A stretch of 52,643 nucleotides of DNA. It comes from Lachnospiraceae bacterium (GTDB lineage Bacteria; Bacillota; Clostridia; Lachnospirales; Lachnospiraceae). Numbering within the stretch: position 1 is the stretch's first letter; each line of letters starts with the position of its first letter. Below are positions 1-7,801 of the stretch, one piece after another. Made by a program: the position numbers and the translations under genes. The stretch is taken from contig JAQXZD010000089.1 in assembly GCA_029227035.1 (NCBI GenBank), positions 1 to 52,643 of the forward strand, given 5' to 3'. A model generated the notes under the pieces. That model made no database searches. It saw nothing but the letters and a program-made list of their open reading frames with translations, and was not told where the DNA came from.

Positions 1-63
<63 letters not shown>

Positions 64-67
64 TTGT

Positions 68-138
68 GCGGGTGTAGTTCAATGGTAGAACACCAGCCTT
101 CCAAGCTGGATACGTGGGTTCGATTCCCATCACCCGCT
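68..138 (+). tRNA. tRNA-Gly (TCC)
   Basis: A complete 71-base cloverleaf. The acceptor strand GCGGGTG pairs with CACCCGC at 131-137. The anticodon loop is CTTCCAA (TCC, glycine) and the T loop is TTCGATT. CCA is not encoded. Four bases separate it from tRNA-Phe, so the two are probably processed from one transcript. Confidence 0.97.
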
Positions 139-143
139 TCTTT

Positions 144-176
144 AAAAGAAACCGATTGTTATCGGTTTCTTTTTTT
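144..176 (+). terminator. Rho-independent terminator of the tRNA cluster
   Basis: GAAACCGAT (148-156) pairs with ATCGGTTTC (161-169) around a TGTT loop and is followed by a run of T. It lies six bases after the tRNA-Gly gene on the same strand. Confidence 0.93.
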
Positions 177-235
177 GTTATATAGATTAGTTTTATATGG
201 CAGCCGCCACTTTGCGACATTTTTGAATTTCCTGC

Positions 236-270
236 CAAAAACAAAAAGAGACATCCGCAGATGTCTCTTT
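236..270 (-). terminator. Rho-independent terminator after the DUF6465-like gene
   Basis: AAAGAGACATC (245-255) and GATGTCTCTTT (260-270) form an 11-bp stem with a four-base loop. Read on the minus strand it is followed by a T-rich tract, so it ends the leftward transcript of the genes at 312-986. Confidence 0.88.
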
Positions 271-311
271 CTTCCGGGAACCCCGGCATATCCTTAAGCG
301 TATGTAAGTAA

Positions 312-710
312 TTAGAACAGATCTACACTTCCGGAAAACTTCTCATTGATTACATAGTAAGCCTTGTACTCCTCCGGCTTAACATAAATATTTAATGTCT
401 TAATGCATCCGGCTCTGTGTCCCTCTGCAACAAACTGATCCTTAATCTTCTGCTCCAAATCAGTAATACTTGAAGCATGCTCCTGAAACTGAAGTTCAAC
501 CTGAACCTTAGCCTCTTCCTTCTTTGTTGCTTTCTTAACAGTCTTCTTAGCTGCTGTTGCCTTTTTCTCAACAACTGCCTCTGCCTTCTTTGCAGTAGTC
601 TCTGCCACTGTGTTCACCTTGGCAACCGCATCCTTCACTGCTGCCTTTACCTCAGGTGCCTTTTCTGTCTTAACCTCAGATATAGTTTTGCTTAATTTCT
701 TCTCCGCCAT
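312..710 (-). CDS. DUF6465-like protein with Lys/Ala-rich tail
   Basis: A 132-residue protein. Residues 1-70 are almost entirely Ala, Lys, Val, Glu and Thr in repeats such as KKATAAKKTVKKATKK, a histone H1-like disordered basic tail. Residues 70-132 look like a small folded domain with an alternating hydrophobic pattern and a Tyr-rich end. This two-part layout matches the DUF6465 family of Lachnospiraceae, whose function is unknown; binding nucleic acid through the basic tail is only an inference. An AGGAGG site precedes the ATG at 710, and a terminator follows the stop. It is probably cotranscribed with the HPr-like gene 21 bases upstream. The family name is recalled from pattern, not from a search. 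Confidence 0.8.
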   Translation of the reverse strand: MAEKKLSKTISEVKTEKAPEVKAAVKDAVAKVNTVAETTAKKAEAVVEKKATAAKKTVKKATKKEEAKVQVELQFQEHASSITDLEQKIKDQFVAEGHRAGCIKTLNIYVKPEEYKAYYVINEKFSGSVDLF

Positions 711-731
711 AATGATTCCTCCTATGTCAAA

Positions 732-986
732 TCATTCACAAACCAAAAATTTTTCAATAGCTACAAGTGCTTCCTGTTCATCTGTTCCTTTTGTGACAAT
801 GTCAACCGACATCCCCTCTGATGGGTTAAAAGCCATAATCCCCATGATGCTCTTCGCATTAATTCTGCGGTTATCACTTTCAATCATAATATCACTGTCA
901 AACTGACAAGCAACCTGTACCAGCTCGGCTATCGGATTTTCATGTCCCTCAGCAACATTAGAAATAATTACATTCTTCTTACTCAT
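732..986 (-). CDS. HPr-like phosphocarrier-family protein
   Basis: An 84-residue protein of the same length and fold pattern as HPr of the phosphotransferase system. The regulatory Ser-46 region is clear (NAKSIMGIM, matching NAKSIMG of Gram-positive HPr). The active-site loop is altered: the usual LHARPA reads GHENPI, so the phospho-accepting His aligns but the conserved Arg-17 is Asn. It may be a regulatory or degenerate HPr rather than the general carrier. The site GGGAGAG precedes the ATG. The DUF6465-like gene follows after 21 bases. Assignment to the HPr superfamily is firm; PTS activity is uncertain. Confidence 0.85.
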   Translation of the reverse strand: MSKKNVIISNVAEGHENPIAELVQVACQFDSDIMIESDNRRINAKSIMGIMAFNPSEGMSVDIVTKGTDEQEALVAIEKFLVCE

Positions 987-1148
987 ACGCTCTCCCTTTC
1001 AGTTCTGTGTAACACATTCACAATATATATCACATACCGAATATTTGCAATATACGAATTTGATTTCTGTTATTTTTACACAAATATGACATGAAACCAT
1101 ATTTCATATTGTACAAAATTACGAGCAAAGCGCACTTCCATTTTTCTT

Positions 1149-3680
1149 CTATGAAACCAGATAAGTGAAAAATACCTTCCCTCCTTTCGCAAACCATTCA
1201 TCCGCCTCATCAAATCCCTTCGACTGTGTCGAAGAAGTTGCCGGATCATAATAATATAATCTGTTGGCAGAATATCCGGTAATCAATACCGCACTGTCTG
1301 CCCCTGTCATTGCGAACACCGGACTTCCCTTGCTTACATAAAACAAGATCTCATCCACCGTACAGCCGGATATATCCAGCACTACCGCATCCTTAATGGT
1401 ACTCTCGATAATGCTCTTCGGTGTTGCTCCGTTATCAACCAGTTCCTTTACACTCAGTCCTGCGCCTTTGTAATTCAAAAGTGCACTGACTGCCTGCACC
1501 ATGGATGAACCGCCTTTGTCCGCATCATTTACTTTGATTTGCGTAAATGCAGGCTGTGCTGATTTTCTCGCACGCATCCATACATACTGCTGGCCGGAAT
1601 CCACCACAACGCCAAGATTTTCATTGGCGCAGGCAATTGCATCCGTGATGTTGTCCGTAGCCAGTATAACATCACCTTTTTCATAAACATAAAAACGTTC
1701 GCTTTGATTCTTCTCTTCCAGTGTCACGGTTCTCGGTGTCTCCAGCAGAATCGCCTTTGAAGTCAGCATCCGGATCTTTTTGACATCCGCTTCCTTCTTC
1801 ATAATCAACTGATACTGTGTCTGCTTCTTCTCCGTAACCGTCGTGCCCACCTGCACTTTTTCTCCGGTATCCGCCTCCCGGTTCATAATGGAGTCCGAGC
1901 CAGCCGGCAGATAACTGCTTCCCGACTTTTTGATAAGCTGAATAATCACCGTATAATCTTCCACACGGATGGATTCAATCTGTTTCTTTTTCGGCCGGTA
2001 TTCCTTGAGGATATCCGTAGTGTCTTCCGACGTTCCCATAATCTTCAGATATTTCATCGGGAAAAGAGGATTTCCTGCAGGATCCACTCCTACCTTTTCC
2101 TTATCCGCCGCTCCGTAAATGAAATCATTTCCGATAAACCCCAGCGGACGAAGGTAGACGCCAGCATCCTCCTTCACCTCATATACGGAACCGTTTTTCA
2201 GATTCATAACCTGTATGGCGCTGCTTTGATATTCCTTGCTCTTATCCACCCATGCAAAATACTGGTTGGATTCCGACACCTTATAACAGCCCTCGCCAAG
2301 GTTCTTTACCAGAATCTTCGGCTTTAATGTGTTCAAATCAATGCTGTAGAGATCATTGTTCATCATCAGATACAGCACTCCCTGATCGTTTACATACAGA
2401 ATCTGTCCCATTTCCGATTTCAGAATTTCATAAGACTTATCGTAAGGAATGAATACCTCTTCTTCTATTGTATGCACAAGACCGTCATAATGATACACTG
2501 CCGTGCCAACTTCGCCTTCATGGTCTCCCCGGTTCATATATCCATAGACCACAAAGTCAATACTGCCGGCTTCATCCACCCGCGCAATCTTGATATCATG
2601 CTGATCCCAGTTATCGCGCATATGGATTCCTTCATTGCCCAGGAAACTGAACACCTGGACAATCTTATTGTTTACACGGTCAAAGCACCACAGTTCCCCT
2701 TCCTGAACGAAAGCAATAACATCTCCCGCCTCGCTGATGGCATATTCGATATCCCCGTTCCGGATGCCAAGCTGGATTCTGTCCTTATCCGATATCATAC
2801 TGTTTTCTCCCCGGAAAATCTGATTCAGGGTACGCTCAAAATTCAGTACATACATCCTTGTCTTTGTCATTCGGAGCCTATAGTATTCCTCGACATTGTA
2901 AAATTCCGTCTCATCCTCATCATTTTTTGCTGTAACCACATACCGCAGGGTAATCACATTGTAGGAATCATTAATCTCCTTAAAAGCCGCATCAATATCC
3001 CCCACCTGTTCCGGCTTAAAATCCGCCCAGGTAATCTGCTTCAAGGTACAACTCAAATCCACATAATTCAGGGTACTGGTGTCTCCCGTCGCCGCATCCA
3101 TATAGCGGGGGATAAACTTGTCCGCATCCTCGCGGAATGTATAATCATGAAACTGCAGGGCAAAATCCATACATTCTTTTGCATAACAGTTCTCCGTCCA
3201 CATCAGCCGCGTATAATAATAAATGTCTTCTTTTCCCGAAGTAAGAGTAATAATCAGTGCATATTCCTGCTCCTTCTCCAGAATATTCTGTATCGCCAGC
3301 TCCGTCGAAACTTCATTGCCATTCTTCTCATAATCCGAGACCTCGTTCTTTGCCACCAGCCGCTCACCGTTAAGACTTCGGATTTCATAATGAATTTCGT
3401 CTATATTTTTTCCTGCTGTTCCGATAACCATCGGAAGTTTTCTCTCGCTGTCCACCGGGACAATGGAATCCCGCATGCCCGTTGCATCCATCGACGAAAC
3501 ATATCCATGAAGCTGCGCCACAACCGTATCGTTCTGGTACAGTCTGACCACAGGCAGTGTTGCCTCCGGCATGGACGTGGTCAGGTCCTGATTATCCTTG
3601 TTTGTTATGACACTGAATACAATAAGTGCTGCCAAAAAAAGTCCCGTCAGCACAAGTGGCTTTATTACTCTCTTACTCAT
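1149..3680 (-). CDS. Large membrane-anchored protein: beta-propeller-like middle and degenerate C39-like peptidase domain
   Basis: 843 residues with one N-terminal membrane segment (about residues 8-26) and a long extracytoplasmic part. Residues about 310-560 carry repeated blocks (GELWCFDRVNNKI, NDLYSIDLNTLK) typical of propeller blades. The last about 130 residues resemble a C39-like papain fold: a helix GGSSMVQAVSALLNYKG, then GCTVDEILFYVSKGSPVFAM and SAVLITGYSANRLYYYDP. In active relatives the first block holds CG(P/Q) and the second starts with His. Here Cys and His are missing, so it is probably a non-catalytic scaffold. The function is unknown. It is likely cotranscribed with 3740-4177 and 4241-4672. 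Confidence 0.75.
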   Translation of the reverse strand: MSKRVIKPLVLTGLFLAALIVFSVITNKDNQDLTTSMPEATLPVVRLYQNDTVVAQLHGYVSSMDATGMRDSIVPVDSERKLPMVIGTAGKNIDEIHYEIRSLNGERLVAKNEVSDYEKNGNEVSTELAIQNILEKEQEYALIITLTSGKEDIYYYTRLMWTENCYAKECMDFALQFHDYTFREDADKFIPRYMDAATGDTSTLNYVDLSCTLKQITWADFKPEQVGDIDAAFKEINDSYNVITLRYVVTAKNDEDETEFYNVEEYYRLRMTKTRMYVLNFERTLNQIFRGENSMISDKDRIQLGIRNGDIEYAISEAGDVIAFVQEGELWCFDRVNNKIVQVFSFLGNEGIHMRDNWDQHDIKIARVDEAGSIDFVVYGYMNRGDHEGEVGTAVYHYDGLVHTIEEEVFIPYDKSYEILKSEMGQILYVNDQGVLYLMMNNDLYSIDLNTLKPKILVKNLGEGCYKVSESNQYFAWVDKSKEYQSSAIQVMNLKNGSVYEVKEDAGVYLRPLGFIGNDFIYGAADKEKVGVDPAGNPLFPMKYLKIMGTSEDTTDILKEYRPKKKQIESIRVEDYTVIIQLIKKSGSSYLPAGSDSIMNREADTGEKVQVGTTVTEKKQTQYQLIMKKEADVKKIRMLTSKAILLETPRTVTLEEKNQSERFYVYEKGDVILATDNITDAIACANENLGVVVDSGQQYVWMRARKSAQPAFTQIKVNDADKGGSSMVQAVSALLNYKGAGLSVKELVDNGATPKSIIESTIKDAVVLDISGCTVDEILFYVSKGSPVFAMTGADSAVLITGYSANRLYYYDPATSSTQSKGFDEADEWFAKGGKVFFTYLVS

Positions 3681-3712
3681 TTATCTTTCCCTTATTCTCT
3701 GTATTATGTAAT

Positions 3713-3730
3713 GCCTCTGCAAGCAGAGGC
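3713..3730 (-). other. Intercistronic hairpin
   Basis: GCCTCTGC (3713-3720) and GCAGAGGC (3723-3730) are perfect inverted repeats in the short gap between the genes ending at 3740 and starting at 3680. No T run follows on either strand, so it looks like an mRNA-stability or processing hairpin rather than a terminator. Confidence 0.5.
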
Positions 3731-3739
3731 GTATCTTTA

Positions 3740-4177
3740 TCACCAATACCGTCTGCATCTTCTGTGACGACATCTCCTCTTATACAGCTCCGTATTAAAG
3801 AGAACTCCCACCATACTGCACAGCCAGCTATCTCTGCAAGGTCTTCTCTCGGACAGGGAAAGCGGCACCATCTCAAAATAAGTGGAACGTGATTCCTTGC
3901 CGGTTTCTTCTTCTTCCGCAAGCATCCTGTAGAGACGGTCAACCTCCATTTGTATCATCAAACGATCCGGTTCCTCATCATAGATTCTGCTACCCTCATA
4001 CTCCAGCTCATCCAGCCTTTGTTCTACCAGCTTCATTACCTTCTGGGCTTCTGCCGGATAGTAAGACTTCATACGTTCCAGATCTTTTTCATATTCCATC
4101 TCTGTCAGATACATACTCTGCGCAGGGTACGCCATATAAAAAGGGATTCTCGGGTAAAAATCACTTCTGTCAGTCAT
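3740..4177 (-). CDS. Conserved Lachnospiraceae hypothetical protein
   Basis: About 145 residues, soluble, with no signal peptide. The N terminus (DFYPRIPFYMAYPAQ) is rich in Tyr and Pro. A highly charged helical middle (residues 20-90, many Glu and Arg) follows, and the C terminus is rich in Cys, Arg and His (YKRRCRHRRCRR). I recognise the pattern as a recurrent uncharacterised Lachnospiraceae protein but know no function. The start was taken at the ATG at 4177 (MTDRSDF) because the longer frame has no better ribosome site and the motif block begins there. It lies between two membrane-anchored proteins on the same strand, so an envelope-related role is possible. Confidence 0.65.
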   Translation of the reverse strand: MTDRSDFYPRIPFYMAYPAQSMYLTEMEYEKDLERMKSYYPAEAQKVMKLVEQRLDELEYEGSRIYDEEPDRLMIQMEVDRLYRMLAEEEETGKESRSTYFEMVPLSLSERRPCRDSWLCSMVGVLFNTELYKRRCRHRRCRRYW

Positions 4178-4240
4178 TTTTATACTCCAAAATGTTATCA
4201 CTTTAAATTATGCTTTTATCCGGGATTGGTTCCCCTTTTC

Positions 4241-4672
4241 CTATTCCGCTTCTCCCGGATCGTCCCCGGTAATATAATCCGAGCAGACATATCCCTCGGT
4301 TCCGTTGTACTGTACCTTCACCCAGCCTTCTTCCTCTCCCAGAAGCTCCAGCTTTGATGCAGGCTCAAGCACTGTGATTAACGCTCCTTCCGTATTCGGT
4401 TCTTCCCGCATGTTCACTCCGGTACGCGTCCACACAAAAACAGTTTCCTCCTCGGTCTCCGGATTCTCCGTTACAGGAGGCAGGAGCGGATTTTGCGTCT
4501 CCGGAGGAAGATTCATACTCTCCGTCATTTGGGAATTCTCCTGTTCTTTCTTCCCCTCGTTCCTGTTATGAAGCATTACCGCAACCAGAACAATTATTGC
4601 AATCAAAACTGCACAGATTGCCGCAAAAATAATTCTCGCAATAATAACATCTTTTCTATGGCTTTTCTTCAT
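4241..4672 (-). CDS. Membrane-anchored SH3b-domain protein
   Basis: 143 residues. A basic start (MKKSHRKD) is followed by a membrane segment (residues about 12-34), then a Pro/Glu/Thr-rich linker, then a bacterial SH3 domain (residues about 80-135) with the signature GVNMREEPNTEG and the closing WVKVQYNGTEGYVCSDYI. Such domains bind peptidoglycan or peptide stems at the cell surface. No catalytic domain is present. GGGAGG precedes the ATG. The genes downstream on the same strand (3740-4177, then 1149-3680) also look envelope-related, and spacing allows one transcript. Confidence 0.82.
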   Translation of the reverse strand: MKKSHRKDVIIARIIFAAICAVLIAIIVLVAVMLHNRNEGKKEQENSQMTESMNLPPETQNPLLPPVTENPETEEETVFVWTRTGVNMREEPNTEGALITVLEPASKLELLGEEEGWVKVQYNGTEGYVCSDYITGDDPGEAE

Positions 4673-4706
4673 GTCTCTTCCTCCCGTACATTTTGTGGTT
4701 GTCTGT

Positions 4707-4783
4707 GTAATGTTTCAGACCTCTCCCTCATATTCGCATTTCCGCACTCTTCCAAGAGTGCTTCGTAAGGTCTGAATAGTTAC
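4707..4783. repeat. Short MITE-like element, copy A
   Basis: Imperfect terminal inverted repeats GTAATGTTTCAGACCT (4707-4722) and AGGTCTGAATAGTTAC (4768-4783) flank an inner hairpin GCACTCT-TCCA-AGAGTGC (4744-4761). The 19 bases at 4732-4750 are identical to 37573-37591 in copy B, and the right terminal repeat is also shared. No coding frame. It lies between the SH3b gene and the deacetylase gene. Confidence 0.7.
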
Positions 4784-4833
4784 GCTTGTTTTCATTATTC
4801 TATCACGATATGCCAACAATAACAAATAACAAT

Positions 4834-5520
4834 TTATTCTAACAGCAATTCTTCTACCGTTACAAATTCATATCCCTGCTGCTTCAGTGCATCAATCACC
4901 GTCAACGCCGCCTGCACGGAGGATGCGGAAGCATCATGCATAAGGATAATGCTTCCCTCCTTTGTCTCCCTCAAAATTCTCTGTACCACTTCATCCGCAT
5001 CCGTCGTGGCCCAGTCTCTGGGATCCACATCCCACAGAACTTCAATCAGCGAAACCTTCTCGCTCAGTTCTTTTTTCCAGCACCCATAGGGAGGACGGAT
5101 AAATCCGGTATACTCCCCCGTCACTTTGTAGATTGCTTCCTGCGTCTTTTCAATCTGTTCCAGCGCCGCTTCCTCTCCGATCTCCCCGAAGTTCACATGA
5201 CAGTATGAGTGTATCCCTATGAGATGCCCATCCGCATGAATCGCCTTAAGGATATCCGGATATGCTTCCACTGCTTCTCCCAACACAAAAAACGTGGCCT
5301 TTACACCACGTTTCTTTAGTCCATCCAATAGTTTCATTGTATAATCCGGATTCGGTCCATCATCAAAGGTAATTGCAATTTTCTTATTTTCCATCTCCTC
5401 ACAGACCTCCATCGGCTGCGAAGTCGCAACAGTAGTCTTCAGCGCCCCCGCAGCCATTCCTGCTACATATGCCGCAATCAACAAAAAAATCCATTTTTTG
5501 CCCGTGCACATTTCTCTCAT
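4834..5520 (-). CDS. Polysaccharide deacetylase family protein (NodB domain), membrane-anchored
   Basis: 228 residues with an N-terminal membrane or signal segment (about residues 10-28). The NodB domain motifs appear in order: FDDGPNP (motif 1, catalytic base Asp and metal Asp), HSYCH (motif 2, metal His pair), RPPYG (motif 3), DVDPRDW (motif 4) and LMHDA (motif 5). All metal and catalytic residues are present, so it should act as a metal-dependent carbohydrate N- or O-deacetylase outside the membrane. Peptidoglycan is the likely substrate, by analogy with Firmicute relatives. It follows manA on the same strand after 35 bases but is probably not part of mannan metabolism. The start could also be the ATG three codons later. 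Confidence 0.9.
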   Translation of the reverse strand: MREMCTGKKWIFLLIAAYVAGMAAGALKTTVATSQPMEVCEEMENKKIAITFDDGPNPDYTMKLLDGLKKRGVKATFFVLGEAVEAYPDILKAIHADGHLIGIHSYCHVNFGEIGEEAALEQIEKTQEAIYKVTGEYTGFIRPPYGCWKKELSEKVSLIEVLWDVDPRDWATTDADEVVQRILRETKEGSIILMHDASASSVQAALTVIDALKQQGYEFVTVEELLLE

Positions 5521-5555
5521 ATCTCGTCCATCCGACCATTTAGAGTCCTTATAGT

Positions 5556-6497
5556 CTATGCAGAAGTGGAAGCAATTATTTTCATGTTGCCCTTTAATTT
5601 CACATTGCCGTATCCTGCCGGAAGAATGAAGTGCGCGCCCTTGCGAATCTCCTGTCCGTCAATTGTTCCGCTTCCCTCAACCACACTCATAATAAGGAAC
5701 GGCTCATTGTCCTCTATAACCGCTTCGCCATCGACGTCTATCTTGAACACCTTGTAATATTGGCAACGAATCAGCTCCTGAAGCTCATTCACCTTTGTCT
5801 CTCCCACATAAATCACGCTGTCTTCCACCGGTTTTGCCGGAACCGTAATCACATCAAGGCTCTGCTTGACATGAAGCTGGCGTGGCTGTCCATTGCTCAG
5901 GCGGTCATAATCATATACACGATAGGTGATGTCACTGTTCTGCTGTGTCTCTAATATGGTAATTCCACCCTTGATTGCATGTACCGTACCCGGATCTATC
6001 TGAATAAAATCGCCTTTTCTGACCGGAATCTCACGAATCAGTTCTCCCCAGCGCTTATTCTCAATCATATCCGTCAGTTCTTCTTTGGTTTTTGCATTAT
6101 GTCCGATTACCAGCGTGGAGTTCTCCTCGCAATCCAGAATGTACCAGCACTCCATCTTACCGAAAGAACCGTTCTCATGCTCTGCCGCATATGTGTCATC
6201 CGGATGAACCTGAATACTCAGATCGTCCTTGGCATCAATAATCTTAACCAGAAGAGGGAATCTGTCCCCTTCCTGGTTTCCGAACAGTTCTCTGTGCTCA
6301 TTCCAAAGCGTTGATAAGGTCTTTCCTGCAAATGTACCGCTTTTTACGGTGCAATCGCCATTATCGTGCGCCGCAATTCCCCAGCACTCTCCGATATCGT
6401 CTCCCTCTACCGGATATCCATATTCCTCACGAAGCTTGGTTCCTCCCCAGATATTGTGTGTAAATACCGGTTCCAAAAATAATATTTCTTTGCTCAT
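5556..6497 (-). CDS. manA: Mannose-6-phosphate isomerase, class I
   Basis: 313 residues, the usual size for the short Firmicute class I enzyme. It interconverts mannose-6-phosphate and fructose-6-phosphate. The cupin-fold zinc site shows in IQVHPDDTYAAEHE and the later His of PGTVHAIKGG. The sequence ETQQNSDITYRVYDYDR is typical of the family. It begins 18 bases after the CE17-like esterase gene, at the distal end of the mannooligosaccharide operon. There it would pass mannose-6-phosphate, made from mannose-1-phosphate by the mutase at 19791-21518, into glycolysis. The start at 6497 is supported by a purine-rich site upstream. Confidence 0.95.
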   Translation of the reverse strand: MSKEILFLEPVFTHNIWGGTKLREEYGYPVEGDDIGECWGIAAHDNGDCTVKSGTFAGKTLSTLWNEHRELFGNQEGDRFPLLVKIIDAKDDLSIQVHPDDTYAAEHENGSFGKMECWYILDCEENSTLVIGHNAKTKEELTDMIENKRWGELIREIPVRKGDFIQIDPGTVHAIKGGITILETQQNSDITYRVYDYDRLSNGQPRQLHVKQSLDVITVPAKPVEDSVIYVGETKVNELQELIRCQYYKVFKIDVDGEAVIEDNEPFLIMSVVEGSGTIDGQEIRKGAHFILPAGYGNVKLKGNMKIIASTSA

Positions 6498-6515
6498 CTC
6501 ATAATCTCCTGTCTT

Positions 6516-7631
6516 CTACCGGGCGGTAATCAGCGATACCAGATAAAACGGCATCCCATGACCATCTCCCTCTTTTATAACTTCCAGTTCCACCTCATGT
6601 TTTTTCACACTGTCATGTTCCGTCAAGGTTGTAAGCTCAAGCATATTGCCCCAGCCTCCCGGAAAATTTCCGTCCAAAAGCACCGCATGTTCCTCATCCT
6701 GATCAACGACCGCCCGCACCACCGGTGCACCGCAGGCAACCGCCTTGCGGTATTGTACAGCCACGCCCTTGCCTTCCACCTTAAACGTAATCCTACTGCC
6801 CTTCTTCTGTGCATACCAGCCGCCCTTAAACACATCCGTAATGTTTTCCTGCGGTTCATGGTCTGCCGAAAAGCCGCTTAATACCGGTCGCATATTCCTG
6901 TTCTGATATCTCACGGAATATTCATAACGGTTCTTGGTAAATGGCTTTGGCAATTCCTGTTCCGGTTCTTCCGTCTGATCCAAATCCGCCAGCACCTTTT
7001 CCAGAAAATAAATAATGACGTCTGCCACCAGTTCATGCCCCTTATCATTCGGGTGCAGATCATCCTCGGTAATCTCGCGGTTTTGTATCCGTCCTGCAAC
7101 CACCTCCGGATAGATGCTGCTCTGCATACTGATGCACGGCAGATGATAATGTCTACCGATTCTGGAATGCCAAAGCTGGGCATTCGCACCGTTATCATAG
7201 TACACATTGTGAACAAGAAGCACTGCCGGTTCTTCCTTCGCGGTGTACACTTTTCGCACCACGCCCTCATAGGTCTCGCAGAAATGTTCCGTACTGTCAT
7301 CATTTACCGAAAACTCCACAATCGCAAAATCCGGATGGGAACAGAGAAGATCTTCCTCCACTCTTGCCACGCCAAACTGAGACGTTGTTCCTCCGATTCC
7401 GGCGTTCACATAACGAAATTCGGCCTGTGGAAAAGTCTTGCACCACCATGAATACACACGATATGCATAACATAAATTCGGCCTGCTTGCAAGACATCCC
7501 TGCGTAATAGAACCTCCAAGGAATCCAAGAGTCAGGCTTTCTCCTGCCTTTGCCCTCTGCATAAGCTTTTTCAGGCGGCTCCAGTTCCCGCGATTTGCTA
7601 TCCCATTTTCCCTGTTAATCTCATAACTCAT
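6516..7631 (-). CDS. SGNH-family carbohydrate acetylesterase, CE17-like
   Basis: 371 residues from the ATG at 7631. The SGNH hydrolase comes first (residues about 30-215): GGSITQG with Ser-41, a Gly block NAGIGG, Asn-110 in EFSVNDD, and the DxxH pair in DDLHPND. A beta-sandwich follows (about 235-371) resembling a CBM35-like domain. This order matches CE17 enzymes of Roseburia mannan loci, which remove 2-O-acetyl groups from mannooligosaccharides; CE2 esterases have the opposite order. No signal peptide is seen, so it acts in the cytoplasm after import. It sits between the GH130 genes and manA. The family is inferred from architecture and context; no CE2 partner is visible in the window. Confidence 0.85.
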   Translation of the reverse strand: MSYEINRENGIANRGNWSRLKKLMQRAKAGESLTLGFLGGSITQGCLASRPNLCYAYRVYSWWCKTFPQAEFRYVNAGIGGTTSQFGVARVEEDLLCSHPDFAIVEFSVNDDSTEHFCETYEGVVRKVYTAKEEPAVLLVHNVYYDNGANAQLWHSRIGRHYHLPCISMQSSIYPEVVAGRIQNREITEDDLHPNDKGHELVADVIIYFLEKVLADLDQTEEPEQELPKPFTKNRYEYSVRYQNRNMRPVLSGFSADHEPQENITDVFKGGWYAQKKGSRITFKVEGKGVAVQYRKAVACGAPVVRAVVDQDEEHAVLLDGNFPGGWGNMLELTTLTEHDSVKKHEVELEVIKEGDGHGMPFYLVSLITAR

Positions 7632-7801
7632 ATGACCGCTCTTTTGTCTCCTCTCTGAAAAATTGATATAATCTAAAACGAACACCGGCAGCTACGCCAC
7701 CGATGTTCAATATGACATGCTTATTCCTACATGCCTGTTTTTGGAGGTCCGAGAGACGGATTACTCCGTCCCCCGGAATGTAAAAGAAAAAGAAACTAGC
7801 T

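Noticed and set aside
2472-3767. A long plus-strand frame of 431 codons opposite the large membrane-anchored protein.
   Set aside because: It is rich in His, Ile and Arg in the manner of an antisense shadow and has no domain or ribosome site.
3673-3942. An 89-codon minus-strand frame overlapping the hypothetical gene at 3740-4177.
   Set aside because: It is in another frame of a well-formed gene, lacks a ribosome site and has no recognisable domain.
7681-7801. Inverted repeats in the gap before the CE17 gene (for example GACGGA-TTAC-TCCGTC).
   Set aside because: There is no T run on the transcribed strand and the genes on both sides belong to one pathway, so a terminator is not supported.
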